DNA from: Pseudonocardia sp. TRM90224
Lineage (GTDB): Bacteria > Actinomycetota > Actinomycetes > Mycobacteriales > Pseudonocardiaceae
Assembly (NCBI RefSeq): GCF_021245725.1
Contig: NZ_JAJGSX010000001.1
Coordinates: 1-64,000, forward strand
Direction of reading: 5' to 3'
DNA: 64,000 nt
The first letter of the stretch is position 1, and every line of letters starts with the position of its first letter. Below the pieces are notes generated by a model. The model had not been told where the DNA came from. It saw only the letters and a list, made by a program, of their open reading frames with translations, and ran no database searches. Positions 57,062 to 64,000 of this stretch are shown here, piece by piece. A program made the position numbers and the translations under genes.

Positions 57062-58675
57062 TCAGCCCACCAGGCCACCACCGGTCTCCTGCCCGCCGAC
57101 CACCGTTCGCAGGACCCGTGCGTCGAGGAGCGCCTGCGGGCCCTCGGTGAACGGGTCACGGTCGAGGACCACGAGGTCGGCGAGCATGCCGACCACCAGG
57201 CGACCCTGATCGGCGGCCCGGCAGGACCATGCCGCGTCGGCGGTGGCGTGGCGGATCGCGTCGACGAGCGGGAGCGCGTAGCGCGGCACGTTCGGGGGCA
57301 GCGCGGGGTCGATCGCGGACCGCCTGGTCGCGGCGACGTACATGTTGCGCAGCGGGTGATAGTGCGCCGTCGGGGTGTCGGTGCCGAGCGCGAGTGTCGC
57401 GCCGGCATCAACGAACTCGGGCCAGGGGAAGCCGCGGTCGACGCGCGAGTCGCCGAGCATCGCGCGCCAGTTGTCCTGGATCGCGGGGTCGGCGTGCACC
57501 GGCTGCACGGACGCGGTGACACCGAGCCGCGCCAGCCTGGGGACGTCGGCGGGGTCGGTGTACTCCAGGTGCTCGATGCGATGCCGGCGTGGACGCGGAC
57601 CGTTGCGCTCCGCAGCGTGTTCGAGCGCGTCGAGCGCGATCCGGACCGCCTTGTCTCCGATTGCGTGCATGGCCACCTGCAGCCCGGCGGCGTCGGCCGC
57701 GGCAACGACGGGCGCGAGGGCGTCGAGGTCCCAGATCGGCTCGGCGTTGTTGCCGTTCGCGTACGGCTCGGAGAGCGCGGCGGTGCATCCGTCGATCACG
57801 CCGTCGACGATCAGCTTCACCCCGGTGACCCGCAGCCAGGGGGACCGGTGCCGCTCGGCGAGCGCGGCGGCCTCGGCGACCTGCGCCAGGTGGTCCGCCG
57901 CCGAGCCGCCGCGCGGCACGAGCCAGTGCGCCGCGACCCGGACCGTCGAGGCGCCGGCCCGCTCCGCGCGCGCCATCGCGGCGAGACCGTCGCCGTCGAG
58001 CGCCATCTCGACGGCCCCGGTGACACCGCAGCCCGAGTACGCGGCCATCGCCGCGGCCAGGTGCGCGTCGCGGTCGGCGTCGGTGGCGATGCCGGCGAGA
58101 AAGGGCCAGACCAGCTCCAGCCCCGCCGTCTCGACCAGGTGTCCCGTCGCCTCGCCGGAGGCGTCACGAACGATCACACCGCCGACCGGGTCCGGGGTGG
58201 CCGCGGTGACGCCGAGCTCGCGCAGCGCCGCTGTGTTCACCCAGACCGAGTGGTAGTCGGCGGCGTCCAGGTACGCGGGCCGGTCGGGGACGATCGAGTC
58301 GAGGAGCTGCCGGGCCGGCCGGCCGTCGGGCACCGCGGAGAACGACCATCCCTGCCCCAGCACACGCGGCGCGTCGAGGTGCTCGTCCGCCCACGCTCGA
58401 ATCCGGCGCGCGATCTCGGGCATGTCCGGTGCGCCGTGCAGGTTCGCCCGCAGCTCCGCCGCACCGCTCATCAGCAGGTGTGCGTGCCCGTCGACGAACC
58501 CGGGCAGCACCACTCCCCCGTCCAGCTCGACGATCTCGGCGCCGGACCCGGCAGCCTCCCGGGCGCCCACCTCGTCCCCCACGTAGGCGATCCGCTCCCC
58601 GACAACCGCGATGGCGTCCGCCCATGCCGGCTCGCCGGCGGTGAACACCCGGGCGCCGACGTAGACGGCCCTCAC
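57062..58675 (-). CDS. YtcJ-like amidohydrolase (537 aa)
   Basis: The start GTG at 58675 overlaps the permease stop (GTGA). The protein is an Amidohydro_3-type enzyme. VYVGARVFTAGEPAWADA opens the small beta domain; LPGFVDGHAHLL carries the metal-binding His-x-His; LQVAMHAIGDKAVR and RHRIEHLEYTDP give further histidines; LALGTDTPTAHYHP holds the catalytic Asp; and LVVGMLADLVVLDRDP ends the domain. Such enzymes hydrolyse amides or cyclic ureides. With the NCS1 permease upstream, uptake and cleavage of a nitrogenous heterocycle is inferred. Confidence 0.92.
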   Translation of the reverse strand: MRAVYVGARVFTAGEPAWADAIAVVGERIAYVGDEVGAREAAGSGAEIVELDGGVVLPGFVDGHAHLLMSGAAELRANLHGAPDMPEIARRIRAWADEHLDAPRVLGQGWSFSAVPDGRPARQLLDSIVPDRPAYLDAADYHSVWVNTAALRELGVTAATPDPVGGVIVRDASGEATGHLVETAGLELVWPFLAGIATDADRDAHLAAAMAAYSGCGVTGAVEMALDGDGLAAMARAERAGASTVRVAAHWLVPRGGSAADHLAQVAEAAALAERHRSPWLRVTGVKLIVDGVIDGCTAALSEPYANGNNAEPIWDLDALAPVVAAADAAGLQVAMHAIGDKAVRIALDALEHAAERNGPRPRRHRIEHLEYTDPADVPRLARLGVTASVQPVHADPAIQDNWRAMLGDSRVDRGFPWPEFVDAGATLALGTDTPTAHYHPLRNMYVAATRRSAIDPALPPNVPRYALPLVDAIRHATADAAWSCRAADQGRLVVGMLADLVVLDRDPFTEGPQALLDARVLRTVVGGQETGGGLVG

Positions 58676-60093
58676 CGGTACCCACCCTTTCCCGCGGGCA
58701 CCACGACCAGCCGCGTGAAGGCGTAATGCAGCACCCCGGCGACGAGGAACGCCGGCACGGAGGCGCTCGTCCAGCGGAACAGCGACGACGACTCGTACGT
58801 CAGCGGGTTGAGCAGCAGGTAGTAGGTGAGCGCCCCGGCACCGACGGCGACCAGTGCGAAGGGGTTCACGCCGCGCCAGTACGAGTACCGCGACACACCA
58901 TCCGGCTCGTACAGGCCACGAACACACAGCGTGCGGCGGCGCAGCAGGAAGAAGTCGACGAAGTGGACCCCGCACAGCGGCGCGAGCACGAGCGAGATCC
59001 AGGCGATGAACTTGAAGTAGTTGTCGTACAGCGCCCCGGGCCAGAACACGACAACAGCCGCAGGCAGGAACAGGAGTGCGGCCAGCACCGGCCAGGGCAG
59101 GCGGCGCGCGGGACGGCCGCCGACGCGCAGGAGCGCGAGGCTGCCGGAGTAGGTCTGACCGACCATGCTGGTGAGGTTCGCAAACCCGACGAACAGCAGC
59201 GCCAGCACGCCGAGCAGCGCGCCGCCGAGCGGCACCATCCAGACGGTCGGGTCGGCGTTGCCGAGCACGAGCGCGGCGAAGGTCCCAGCCAGACTCGCCA
59301 CCAGGCTGGCGAGGAACAGCCCGATCAGGTTCGGCCAGAACGCAACCCGTTGCGTCGTCGTGAGACGAGCGAGGTTGCCCATGATCGTCCACCAGGAGAA
59401 GCCGGTGCCGAGGCCGAGCTCGATGGCGATCATCCAGTCGAGCCCCGGGTCCCCGAACGGCTGCAACGGCGGCGCCGCAGCCAGCTCGCTCCAGGGGTGC
59501 TGCACCAGGATCAATGCGAGCATCGCGACCGACATCACCGCGAGCAGTGGCGCAACGATCTTGTTGACCCACTCGATGGATACCGGCCCCTTCACCAGCA
59601 CCACCCAGGCGGCGACGATCGCGAGCAGCGCCATCGTGATCACCAGCCCGCCGTTCGGGTCGAACCCGGTGCCGGCGACCGCATTGATCACGTTGACCAT
59701 CGCCCGACCGCACATCACGGCGAGGATCGCGTTCCAGCCCGCCGCGACGAGCGGGAACAACACGAGCACGAGCGCCCGTACACCGTTCGCTCCGAACACG
59801 CTGCGCAGCCCGGTGAACTGCTCGACCCCGTACTTCGCCGACGGGATGCACGACGCGAGCGACACGAGGACGACCGCAATGAGACCGCCGATCACGCCGG
59901 TCGCGATCGCCGTCCGCGCCCCGGCGAAGAGGGCCACGGTGCCACCGGTGAGGAACGACCAGGTCGCGATCGCCAGCCCGACGTTCACCGAGGTGAACGA
60001 CCAGAACCCCCAGATGCGCTCGCCCGGGAGCGAGGGCAGCGCGCTGAACGCCGCGTCGCCATCGGCCGGCGTCGCCTGTTGCGGTGTGGTCAT
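58672..60093 (-). CDS. NCS1-family purine/cytosine permease-like transporter (473 aa)
   Basis: A twelve-helix membrane protein beginning ALPSLPGERIWGFWSFTSVN, typical of the NCS1 nucleobase-cation symporters, with SWWTIMGNLARLTTT and a YFKFIAWISLVLAPLCGV helix. I chose the ATG at 60093, which overlaps the stop of the small membrane protein (ATGA). The frame reaches 60114. It lies between that small gene and the amidohydrolase, all translationally coupled. It probably imports the substrate of the amidohydrolase. Confidence 0.9.
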   Translation of the reverse strand: MTTPQQATPADGDAAFSALPSLPGERIWGFWSFTSVNVGLAIATWSFLTGGTVALFAGARTAIATGVIGGLIAVVLVSLASCIPSAKYGVEQFTGLRSVFGANGVRALVLVLFPLVAAGWNAILAVMCGRAMVNVINAVAGTGFDPNGGLVITMALLAIVAAWVVLVKGPVSIEWVNKIVAPLLAVMSVAMLALILVQHPWSELAAAPPLQPFGDPGLDWMIAIELGLGTGFSWWTIMGNLARLTTTQRVAFWPNLIGLFLASLVASLAGTFAALVLGNADPTVWMVPLGGALLGVLALLFVGFANLTSMVGQTYSGSLALLRVGGRPARRLPWPVLAALLFLPAAVVVFWPGALYDNYFKFIAWISLVLAPLCGVHFVDFFLLRRRTLCVRGLYEPDGVSRYSYWRGVNPFALVAVGAGALTYYLLLNPLTYESSSLFRWTSASVPAFLVAGVLHYAFTRLVVVPAGKGGYR

Positions 60094-60260
60094 GCCGGGT
60101 ACCCCCAGAGCCACATCGCGACCACGACGACCACCACGCCCACCGCGAGGAGGATCCGGTCGGCGCGCGGCAGATCCGCTTGCGCCGGGTCGTCGTGCGC
60201 CGGGCTCTCGATCATGGCGAGCCGGCGGCTCAGTTCCGCTTCGTACCAGTCGGAGTTCAT
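60090..60260 (-). CDS. Small single-pass membrane protein of the permease operon (56 aa)
   Basis: The ATG at 60260 follows GGGTGG. The protein has a charged N-terminal helix (SDWYEAELSRRLAMIE), a short Pro/Asp-rich joint and one membrane helix (ILLAVGVVVVVVAMWLWG). Its stop overlaps the permease ATG, so it is the first gene of the operon. It may be an accessory subunit or assembly factor for the transporter; this is inferred from coupling. Confidence 0.7.
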   Translation of the reverse strand: MNSDWYEAELSRRLAMIESPAHDDPAQADLPRADRILLAVGVVVVVVAMWLWGYPA

Positions 60261-60283
60261 CGTCGAACCACCCGTCTCCAGCA

Positions 60284-60302
60284 AAACTATCTAAGATAGT
60301 TT
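60284..60302. promoter_or_regulatory. Probable TetR operator
   Basis: aaactatc and gatagttt are perfect 8-base arms around taa. The site is AT-rich in otherwise GC-rich DNA and lies between the divergent TetR gene and the permease operon, where a TetR dimer would block both promoters. Confidence 0.65.
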
Positions 60303-60360
60303 GCGACTGTAGCCAGCAGCCGAGCGATTCGGAAGGGCCGGCCAGGAGAGGATCGATCGC

Positions 60361-60981
60361 ATGGGACGCAGAACCGATCTCGCTCTGAGCCGGGAGAGCA
60401 TCGCGCGCGCCGCGCTGGCGATCCTCGACGAAGGCGGCGCCGCTGCCGTCACCCTGCGGAACATCGCCACCCGGCTCGGCGTCCGATCACCGTCCCTCTA
60501 CAACCACGTGACCTCGAAGGACGACATCCTCGACGCCGTCACCGAGCTCATCGGCCGCGAGATCGACGAATCCCCGCTCGCCGACCCGGATCTGCGCCGC
60601 GGCCTCACCGGGTTCGCCCGCTCCTACCGGCAGGCGTTCCGCCAACACCCCGACGCGCTTGCTGTCATCGCGCAGCGCGCCGTCGAGACCGACGTCGCGC
60701 TGGCCGCGTACGACACCGCCATCGGCAGGCTGCAACGCGAGGGTTGGCACCCCGTCGCCGCGTTCGAGACGATGGCCGCGCTGGAGTACATCGTGCTCGG
60801 ATCCGCACTGGTGCCGTTCACCAGGGGTTTCATCCGATCTCCCGCCGAGTACGCGGACCGCTACCCGGCCCTGGCCCGATCCCTGTCCGCCGCCGAGCTC
60901 GACGCCGTCGACGACCGCGGCTTCGAGCTGGCCCTGGACCTCTTCCTCGACGCTCTCATCGCCCGCGGCCCGGCATCCTGA
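60361..60981 (+). CDS. TetR-family repressor (206 aa)
   Basis: AGGAGAGG precedes the ATG. The N-terminal HTH reads IARAALAILDEGGAAAVTLR, NIATRLGVRSPSLYNHV, followed by a ligand domain with FRQHPDALAVIAQRAVETD and a C-terminal TetR_C-like section. It is divergent from the small membrane protein/permease/amidohydrolase operon, with the palindrome at 60284-60302 between them, and most likely controls that operon. The inducer would be the permease substrate or a product. Confidence 0.92.
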   Translation: MGRRTDLALSRESIARAALAILDEGGAAAVTLRNIATRLGVRSPSLYNHVTSKDDILDAVTELIGREIDESPLADPDLRRGLTGFARSYRQAFRQHPDALAVIAQRAVETDVALAAYDTAIGRLQREGWHPVAAFETMAALEYIVLGSALVPFTRGFIRSPAEYADRYPALARSLSAAELDAVDDRGFELALDLFLDALIARGPAS

Positions 60982-61144
60982 GGGCCTGGCTCCGCCGATT
61001 CATCAGCTCGAACGCGTGAGTGGTGGCCGACCGGCGGAGGCTCGGCAGCTCCGGGCGCGTCGACCGACGTCGAGCAGTAAGGACGGGACTGGTCTCGTCG
61101 GCGGGCGGGTGGCCATCTCCCATCTGGCGGGAATACCTTCGAGC

Positions 61145-61894
61145 ATGCACACGACACGGCGGCGGATCGGGCGTGGTCACGTCTTTCCGCCGCATGCGCA
61201 TCCGGGCTGGTCGGTGGCGGTGGTGGAGGCCGGGAGCGGATACATCCGCCTGCGACGTGGCTCGGTGGCAGCTGGTCGTGGGGCCGTGACGGTGCTGTAC
61301 CCCGGCGAAGCGCACAGCAGCACCGTGCACCGCGAGGACGGACTCGGCTACACCGTGTTCGACCTCGACGAGGCCGAGGCTGCCGCGATCCACGGCAGTA
61401 CCTCGACCCCGGCATTCGACTCGGCGCTGGTCGACGACGCCGGCATCGCACGTGGACTGCGCAAGGCGGACCGGCTGCGCCGTGCTGGCGAGGACCTCGG
61501 TGCGGATTCGATCCTCGCCCTCGCATTGCGTGCGCTCTTCGCCAGGCATGCCGGAGCCGACCAGGCGGATCCGGCGCCGAGCTCAGCGGGTGTCCGGGCT
61601 GCGCGGGATCTCCTGGACACCGTCCCAGCCGGACCGATCACCCTCGCGGAGCTGGCAGCGGCCGCGGGCGTGAGTCCTGCGACGCTGGTGCGGCGATTCG
61701 TAGCGGAGACCGGGCTCACCCCGCACCGCTACCTCGTCTCCCGACGCGTCGATCGAGCGAAGATCATGCTGGCGGGCGGAATGCCGGCGGCCCAGGTGGC
61801 GGCACTCGCCGGCTTCGCCGACCAAAGCCATTTGCACCGGCACTTCACCCGTGACGTCGGTGTCACACCGGGCCGGTTCCAGGCCGCCACCTGA
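61145..61894 (+). CDS. AraC-family regulator with cupin-type N-terminus (249 aa)
   Basis: The N-terminal part is a small cupin sensor (HVFPPHAHPGWSVAVVEAGS, VTVLYPGEAHSS). The C-terminal part has the AraC double HTH with ITLAELAAAAGVSPATLVRR and VAALAGFADQSHLHRHFTRD, then VGVTPGRFQ. The ATG at 61145 is favoured because similarity starts there, although the frame opens upstream. It lies 46 bases before the decarboxylase gene in the same direction, and probably regulates it or shares its transcript. Confidence 0.9.
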   Translation: MHTTRRRIGRGHVFPPHAHPGWSVAVVEAGSGYIRLRRGSVAAGRGAVTVLYPGEAHSSTVHREDGLGYTVFDLDEAEAAAIHGSTSTPAFDSALVDDAGIARGLRKADRLRRAGEDLGADSILALALRALFARHAGADQADPAPSSAGVRAARDLLDTVPAGPITLAELAAAAGVSPATLVRRFVAETGLTPHRYLVSRRVDRAKIMLAGGMPAAQVAALAGFADQSHLHRHFTRDVGVTPGRFQAAT

Positions 61895-61940
61895 CCAGAT
61901 CGTCCAAGACGCATGCCCGGACCGGCGTTTGAATGACTGC

Positions 61941-63338
61941 ATGGATCTGCCTCCGCTCCGCCTGACCTCCGAGGAGATGCGCGCTCTCGGATACCAGGCG
62001 GTCGATTCCGTTGTCGAGCACCTCACGACGATGCCCACCCGGGCCGTCGGCCGACCGCCCGACCCTGCCGAGCTGGCCCGCCGGTTCGACCCGGCGCTGC
62101 CGGCCGGGGGCAGCGACCCGGCCGAACTGCTCACGCGAACGATCGACGACCTGATGGCAACGATCGTCCACACCGACCACCCGCGGTTCCTCGCCTACGT
62201 GCCCGGCCCCAGCAACTACATCAGCGCACTCGCCGACTTCCTCGCCGCCGGGTTGAACGTCTTCGCCGGCCAGGGCCTCGTCGCCGCCGGGCCCGCGGTG
62301 ATCGAGCGGATCACCGTCGACTGGCTGCGTCAGTTGTGCGGCCTGCCCGCCGGCGGCGGCCTGTTCGTGAGCGGCGGCACCATGGCCAACCTCGTTGCGC
62401 TCCACGCCGCCCGCGTCGAACTCGGCGCGGACCTCGCCGTGTACATCACCGACCACACCCACCGCTCGATCCGCAAGGGTCTGCGCTTCCTGGGAATCGA
62501 CGACGCCCGCGTCCGGACCATCGCGCTCGACACGGCCTTCCGCATGGACGTTCGCGAGCTCGACCGTACGCTCGCGGCCGACCGCCGCGCCGGAACCCGG
62601 GCGCAATGCGTGATCGCGACCGCCGGCACGACCGGCACCGGAGCGGTCGATCCGCTGAACGACATCGCCGACGCCTGTGCGGCTGACGCGGTGTGGCTGC
62701 ACGTCGACGGTGCCTACGGTGCCGCGGCCGTGCTCTCCGAGCGGCAGCATCCGCTGCTGGCCGGACTCTCCAGGGCCGACTCGATTGCGCTCGACCCGCA
62801 CAAATGGTGGTTCCAGCCCTACGAGATCGGATGCGTGCTCGTCCGCGACCCCGCGCTGCTGACCAACGCCTTCTCCATGGAGGCGGAGTACCTGCGCGAG
62901 ACCCGCTCCGAGTCCGTCCCGCTCAATTTCTACGACCTCGGACCGCAACTGACACGCAGTTTCCGGGCACTGAAATTGTGGATGTCCGTACACGCGTTCG
63001 GCATCGATGCCTTCCGGCAGGCGGTGGAGCACGGTATCGAGCTGGCCGAGCACGCCCAACGCGTCATCGAGGCCGCCCCGGAATGGGAGCTGGTGACGCC
63101 GGCGCAACTCGCAGTCCTCACCTTCCGGCCGCGAGTACCGGACCGATCGAGCGACGAGATCGCGCAGCTGACCCGGCGGGTCGCCGCCGCAACACTGCAG
63201 GACGGGTACGCGCTGGTCACAACCACCGAGGTGGACGCGGAACCGGTCCTGCGACTGTGCACCACGCACCCGCAGACGACGGTCGCCGACATCGAGAGCA
63301 CGCTGCAACGACTCGGCCGGTCGGTGGCGAATCTCTGA
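61941..63338 (+). CDS. Pyridoxal-phosphate-dependent aromatic-L-amino-acid-type decarboxylase (465 aa)
   Basis: A group II decarboxylase of the AADC/glutamate decarboxylase type. It has HPRFLAYVPGPSNYISALAD in the substrate region, GLFVSGGTMANLVAL near the cofactor phosphate, WLHVDGAYGAAA with the Asp and Ala contacting PLP, and Lys288 in LDPHKWWFQP as the Schiff-base residue. The preference could be for aromatic amino acids, but this is not decidable from motifs. It is next to an AraC regulator, which may sense its substrate or amine product. Confidence 0.93.
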   Translation: MDLPPLRLTSEEMRALGYQAVDSVVEHLTTMPTRAVGRPPDPAELARRFDPALPAGGSDPAELLTRTIDDLMATIVHTDHPRFLAYVPGPSNYISALADFLAAGLNVFAGQGLVAAGPAVIERITVDWLRQLCGLPAGGGLFVSGGTMANLVALHAARVELGADLAVYITDHTHRSIRKGLRFLGIDDARVRTIALDTAFRMDVRELDRTLAADRRAGTRAQCVIATAGTTGTGAVDPLNDIADACAADAVWLHVDGAYGAAAVLSERQHPLLAGLSRADSIALDPHKWWFQPYEIGCVLVRDPALLTNAFSMEAEYLRETRSESVPLNFYDLGPQLTRSFRALKLWMSVHAFGIDAFRQAVEHGIELAEHAQRVIEAAPEWELVTPAQLAVLTFRPRVPDRSSDEIAQLTRRVAAATLQDGYALVTTTEVDAEPVLRLCTTHPQTTVADIESTLQRLGRSVANL

Positions 63339-63543
63339 TGTCATCAGACCTCTCCCACGGCATCTCGGCGACGAGGGGCCAACGTTCCTGCATGCCGTAG
63401 GCGTTCCACGGGTGCGGGAAGCCGTCCTCCACCTGGATCTCCGGGATCAGGCGTCAGCAACGGTACGTAGGCGGATACGAATCCCCGCAGAGGCATGAGC
63501 GGAGCCGCGCCAGGCCGGACGGTCGATCGTCGTACCTGCCACG
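63339..63543. other. Intergenic region with a possible minus-strand protein remnant
   Basis: On the minus strand around 63375-63455 the sequence reads VEDGFPHPWNAYGMQERW, which has the composition of real protein but no start, stop or length to make a gene. It may be the relic of a deleted gene. The promoter of the small gene at 63544 is probably also here. Confidence 0.3.
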
Positions 63544-63816
63544 ATGAAGAGCATGACCATCGATCGACGAAAAGAGTTCAAGCCTGGTGACATCTACGAG
63601 GACTGCTCCTTCCATCCTGTCCTCTGCACGTACATAAACGACGGCGATGAGATCGGCGGCATCTCATTGATCGACGCGAGCTATCCACGCGCATGTTCGC
63701 TGTCGGGCTGCGCGGTCATCAAACTGTCGATCGAAGACGTGATCGCCGCCCACTCGGACTGGCCTGCATACCTCGCGCGACGCAAGGAAGAGTTCGCAGC
63801 CGAACAGGACTCCTGA
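63544..63816 (+). CDS. Small conserved-looking cytosolic protein (90 aa)
   Basis: A short protein with EFKPGDIYEDCSFHPVLCTY, GISLIDASYPRACSLSGCAV and a C-terminal helix ending YLARRKEEFAAEQ. The Cys residues and mixed hydrophobic core look like a real fold. Similar short proteins with a YEDCSYHPVL-type opening are, to my recollection, common in actinomycetes, but I know of no function. Starts at 63544 or 63553 are both possible. Confidence 0.7.
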   Translation: MKSMTIDRRKEFKPGDIYEDCSFHPVLCTYINDGDEIGGISLIDASYPRACSLSGCAVIKLSIEDVIAAHSDWPAYLARRKEEFAAEQDS

Positions 63817-63962
63817 CGGGCGGAGTGGCCACCGCGACCCCGGGCAAAGTGGCCTTCCAGGCACCCTCGCCCGCGCGGCCGGCCGTACACCCGAGCCGCC
63901 GAGCCGCCGGCCATCTCGGAGCCGCCCGACGATTGCCGACGCCACCACGCCGTCGGCCAGCT

Positions 63963-63999
63963 CTACCGCACCGCGCGCAAGATCGACTCCAGCTCGTCG
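63963..63999 (-). CDS. Possible C-terminus of a gene entering from the right
   Basis: The minus strand encodes DELESILRAVR followed by TAG at 63963-63965. The residues are plausible as the end of a protein, but only twelve codons are visible. Single family-B repeat arms lie just downstream (about 63846). Confidence 0.3.
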   Translation of the reverse strand, partial: DELESILRAVR

Positions 64000-64000
64000 G

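Noticed and set aside
58726..60294. Plus-strand 522-codon frame opposite the permease
   Set aside because: His/Arg/Asp-rich antisense translation; the minus strand encodes a clear twelve-helix NCS1 protein.
1..64000. tRNA, rRNA, riboswitch or phage attachment sites
   Set aside because: I looked for conserved tRNA, rRNA and riboswitch cores and for direct repeats flanking an integrase. None was convincing, and no integrase or transposase gene is present.

Overview
The window looks like chromosome of a very GC-rich actinomycete, most likely a member of the Pseudonocardiales. The support is indirect: strong G/C preference at third codon positions, a DUF222-HNH endonuclease, many one-component regulators (AraC, IclR, TetR, ArsR, LysR remnant, BTAD remnant), a NarL-type two-component pair and a TolB-like secreted protein. 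No rRNA or tRNA gene, CRISPR array or intact transposase was seen.

Region 1 (1-31940, minus strand) is the exceptional part. It is one uninterrupted reading frame that starts at 31940 and runs off the left edge without a stop: at least 10,646 codons in a single gene. From the N-terminus it encodes a signal or anchor segment, a long Ser/Asp/Asn/Gly low-complexity stretch, four coiled-coil-like repeats, about 1,400 residues rich in paired cysteines, a Gly/Pro-rich region, a helical region and a small membrane cluster. A recognisable SecA-type motor follows (Walker A, DEAD box, MTGTA, GRGTD and GRAGRQG motifs), and then thousands of residues of multi-pass membrane protein. That membrane part includes two tandem copies of a roughly 1,066-residue unit, a third partial copy and three further blocks that resemble MFS transporters. 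It ends, within the window, in Pro/Thr repeats. I infer an exported N-terminal half, a cytosolic SecA-like motor and a large membrane platform in one polypeptide. I know of no characterised system with this layout, and it is my candidate for a previously undescribed system.

Region 2 (31941-39647) holds the divergent upstream region with two inverted repeats, a small ORF and an OmpR-type regulator whose phosphoacceptor Asp and conserved Lys are both replaced. It continues with a duplicated regulatory neighbourhood: an AraC-TPR-AraC minus-strand operon (the TPR gene frameshifted), flanked by an intact ArsR-like HTH gene and a deleted, frameshifted paralog of it.

Region 3 (39648-46345) is ordinary accessory metabolism and regulation: a CPBP protease, an ArsR/SRPBCC/DHFR-like operon, an XRE remnant, an epoxide hydrolase-SDR operon divergent from an IclR regulator, and an HNH endonuclease.

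Region 4 (46346-50955) is a decay zone: large palindromes, a broken LysR gene, an MFS remnant interrupted by a 149-bp foldback element, a beheaded transglutaminase and a deleted BTAD regulator, with an intact hydrolase and ParB-like gene among them.

Region 5 (51024-63999) is intact: a TolB-like secreted propeller, a secreted tripeptidyl aminopeptidase-type hydrolase, a histidine kinase/response regulator pair, an FAD monooxygenase, a small membrane protein/NCS1 permease/amidohydrolase operon divergent from its likely TetR repressor, an AraC regulator beside a PLP decarboxylase, and a small conserved-looking protein. Three families of perfect or near-perfect hairpin repeats are scattered between genes from 39 to 57 kb, with a single arm near 63.8 kb.
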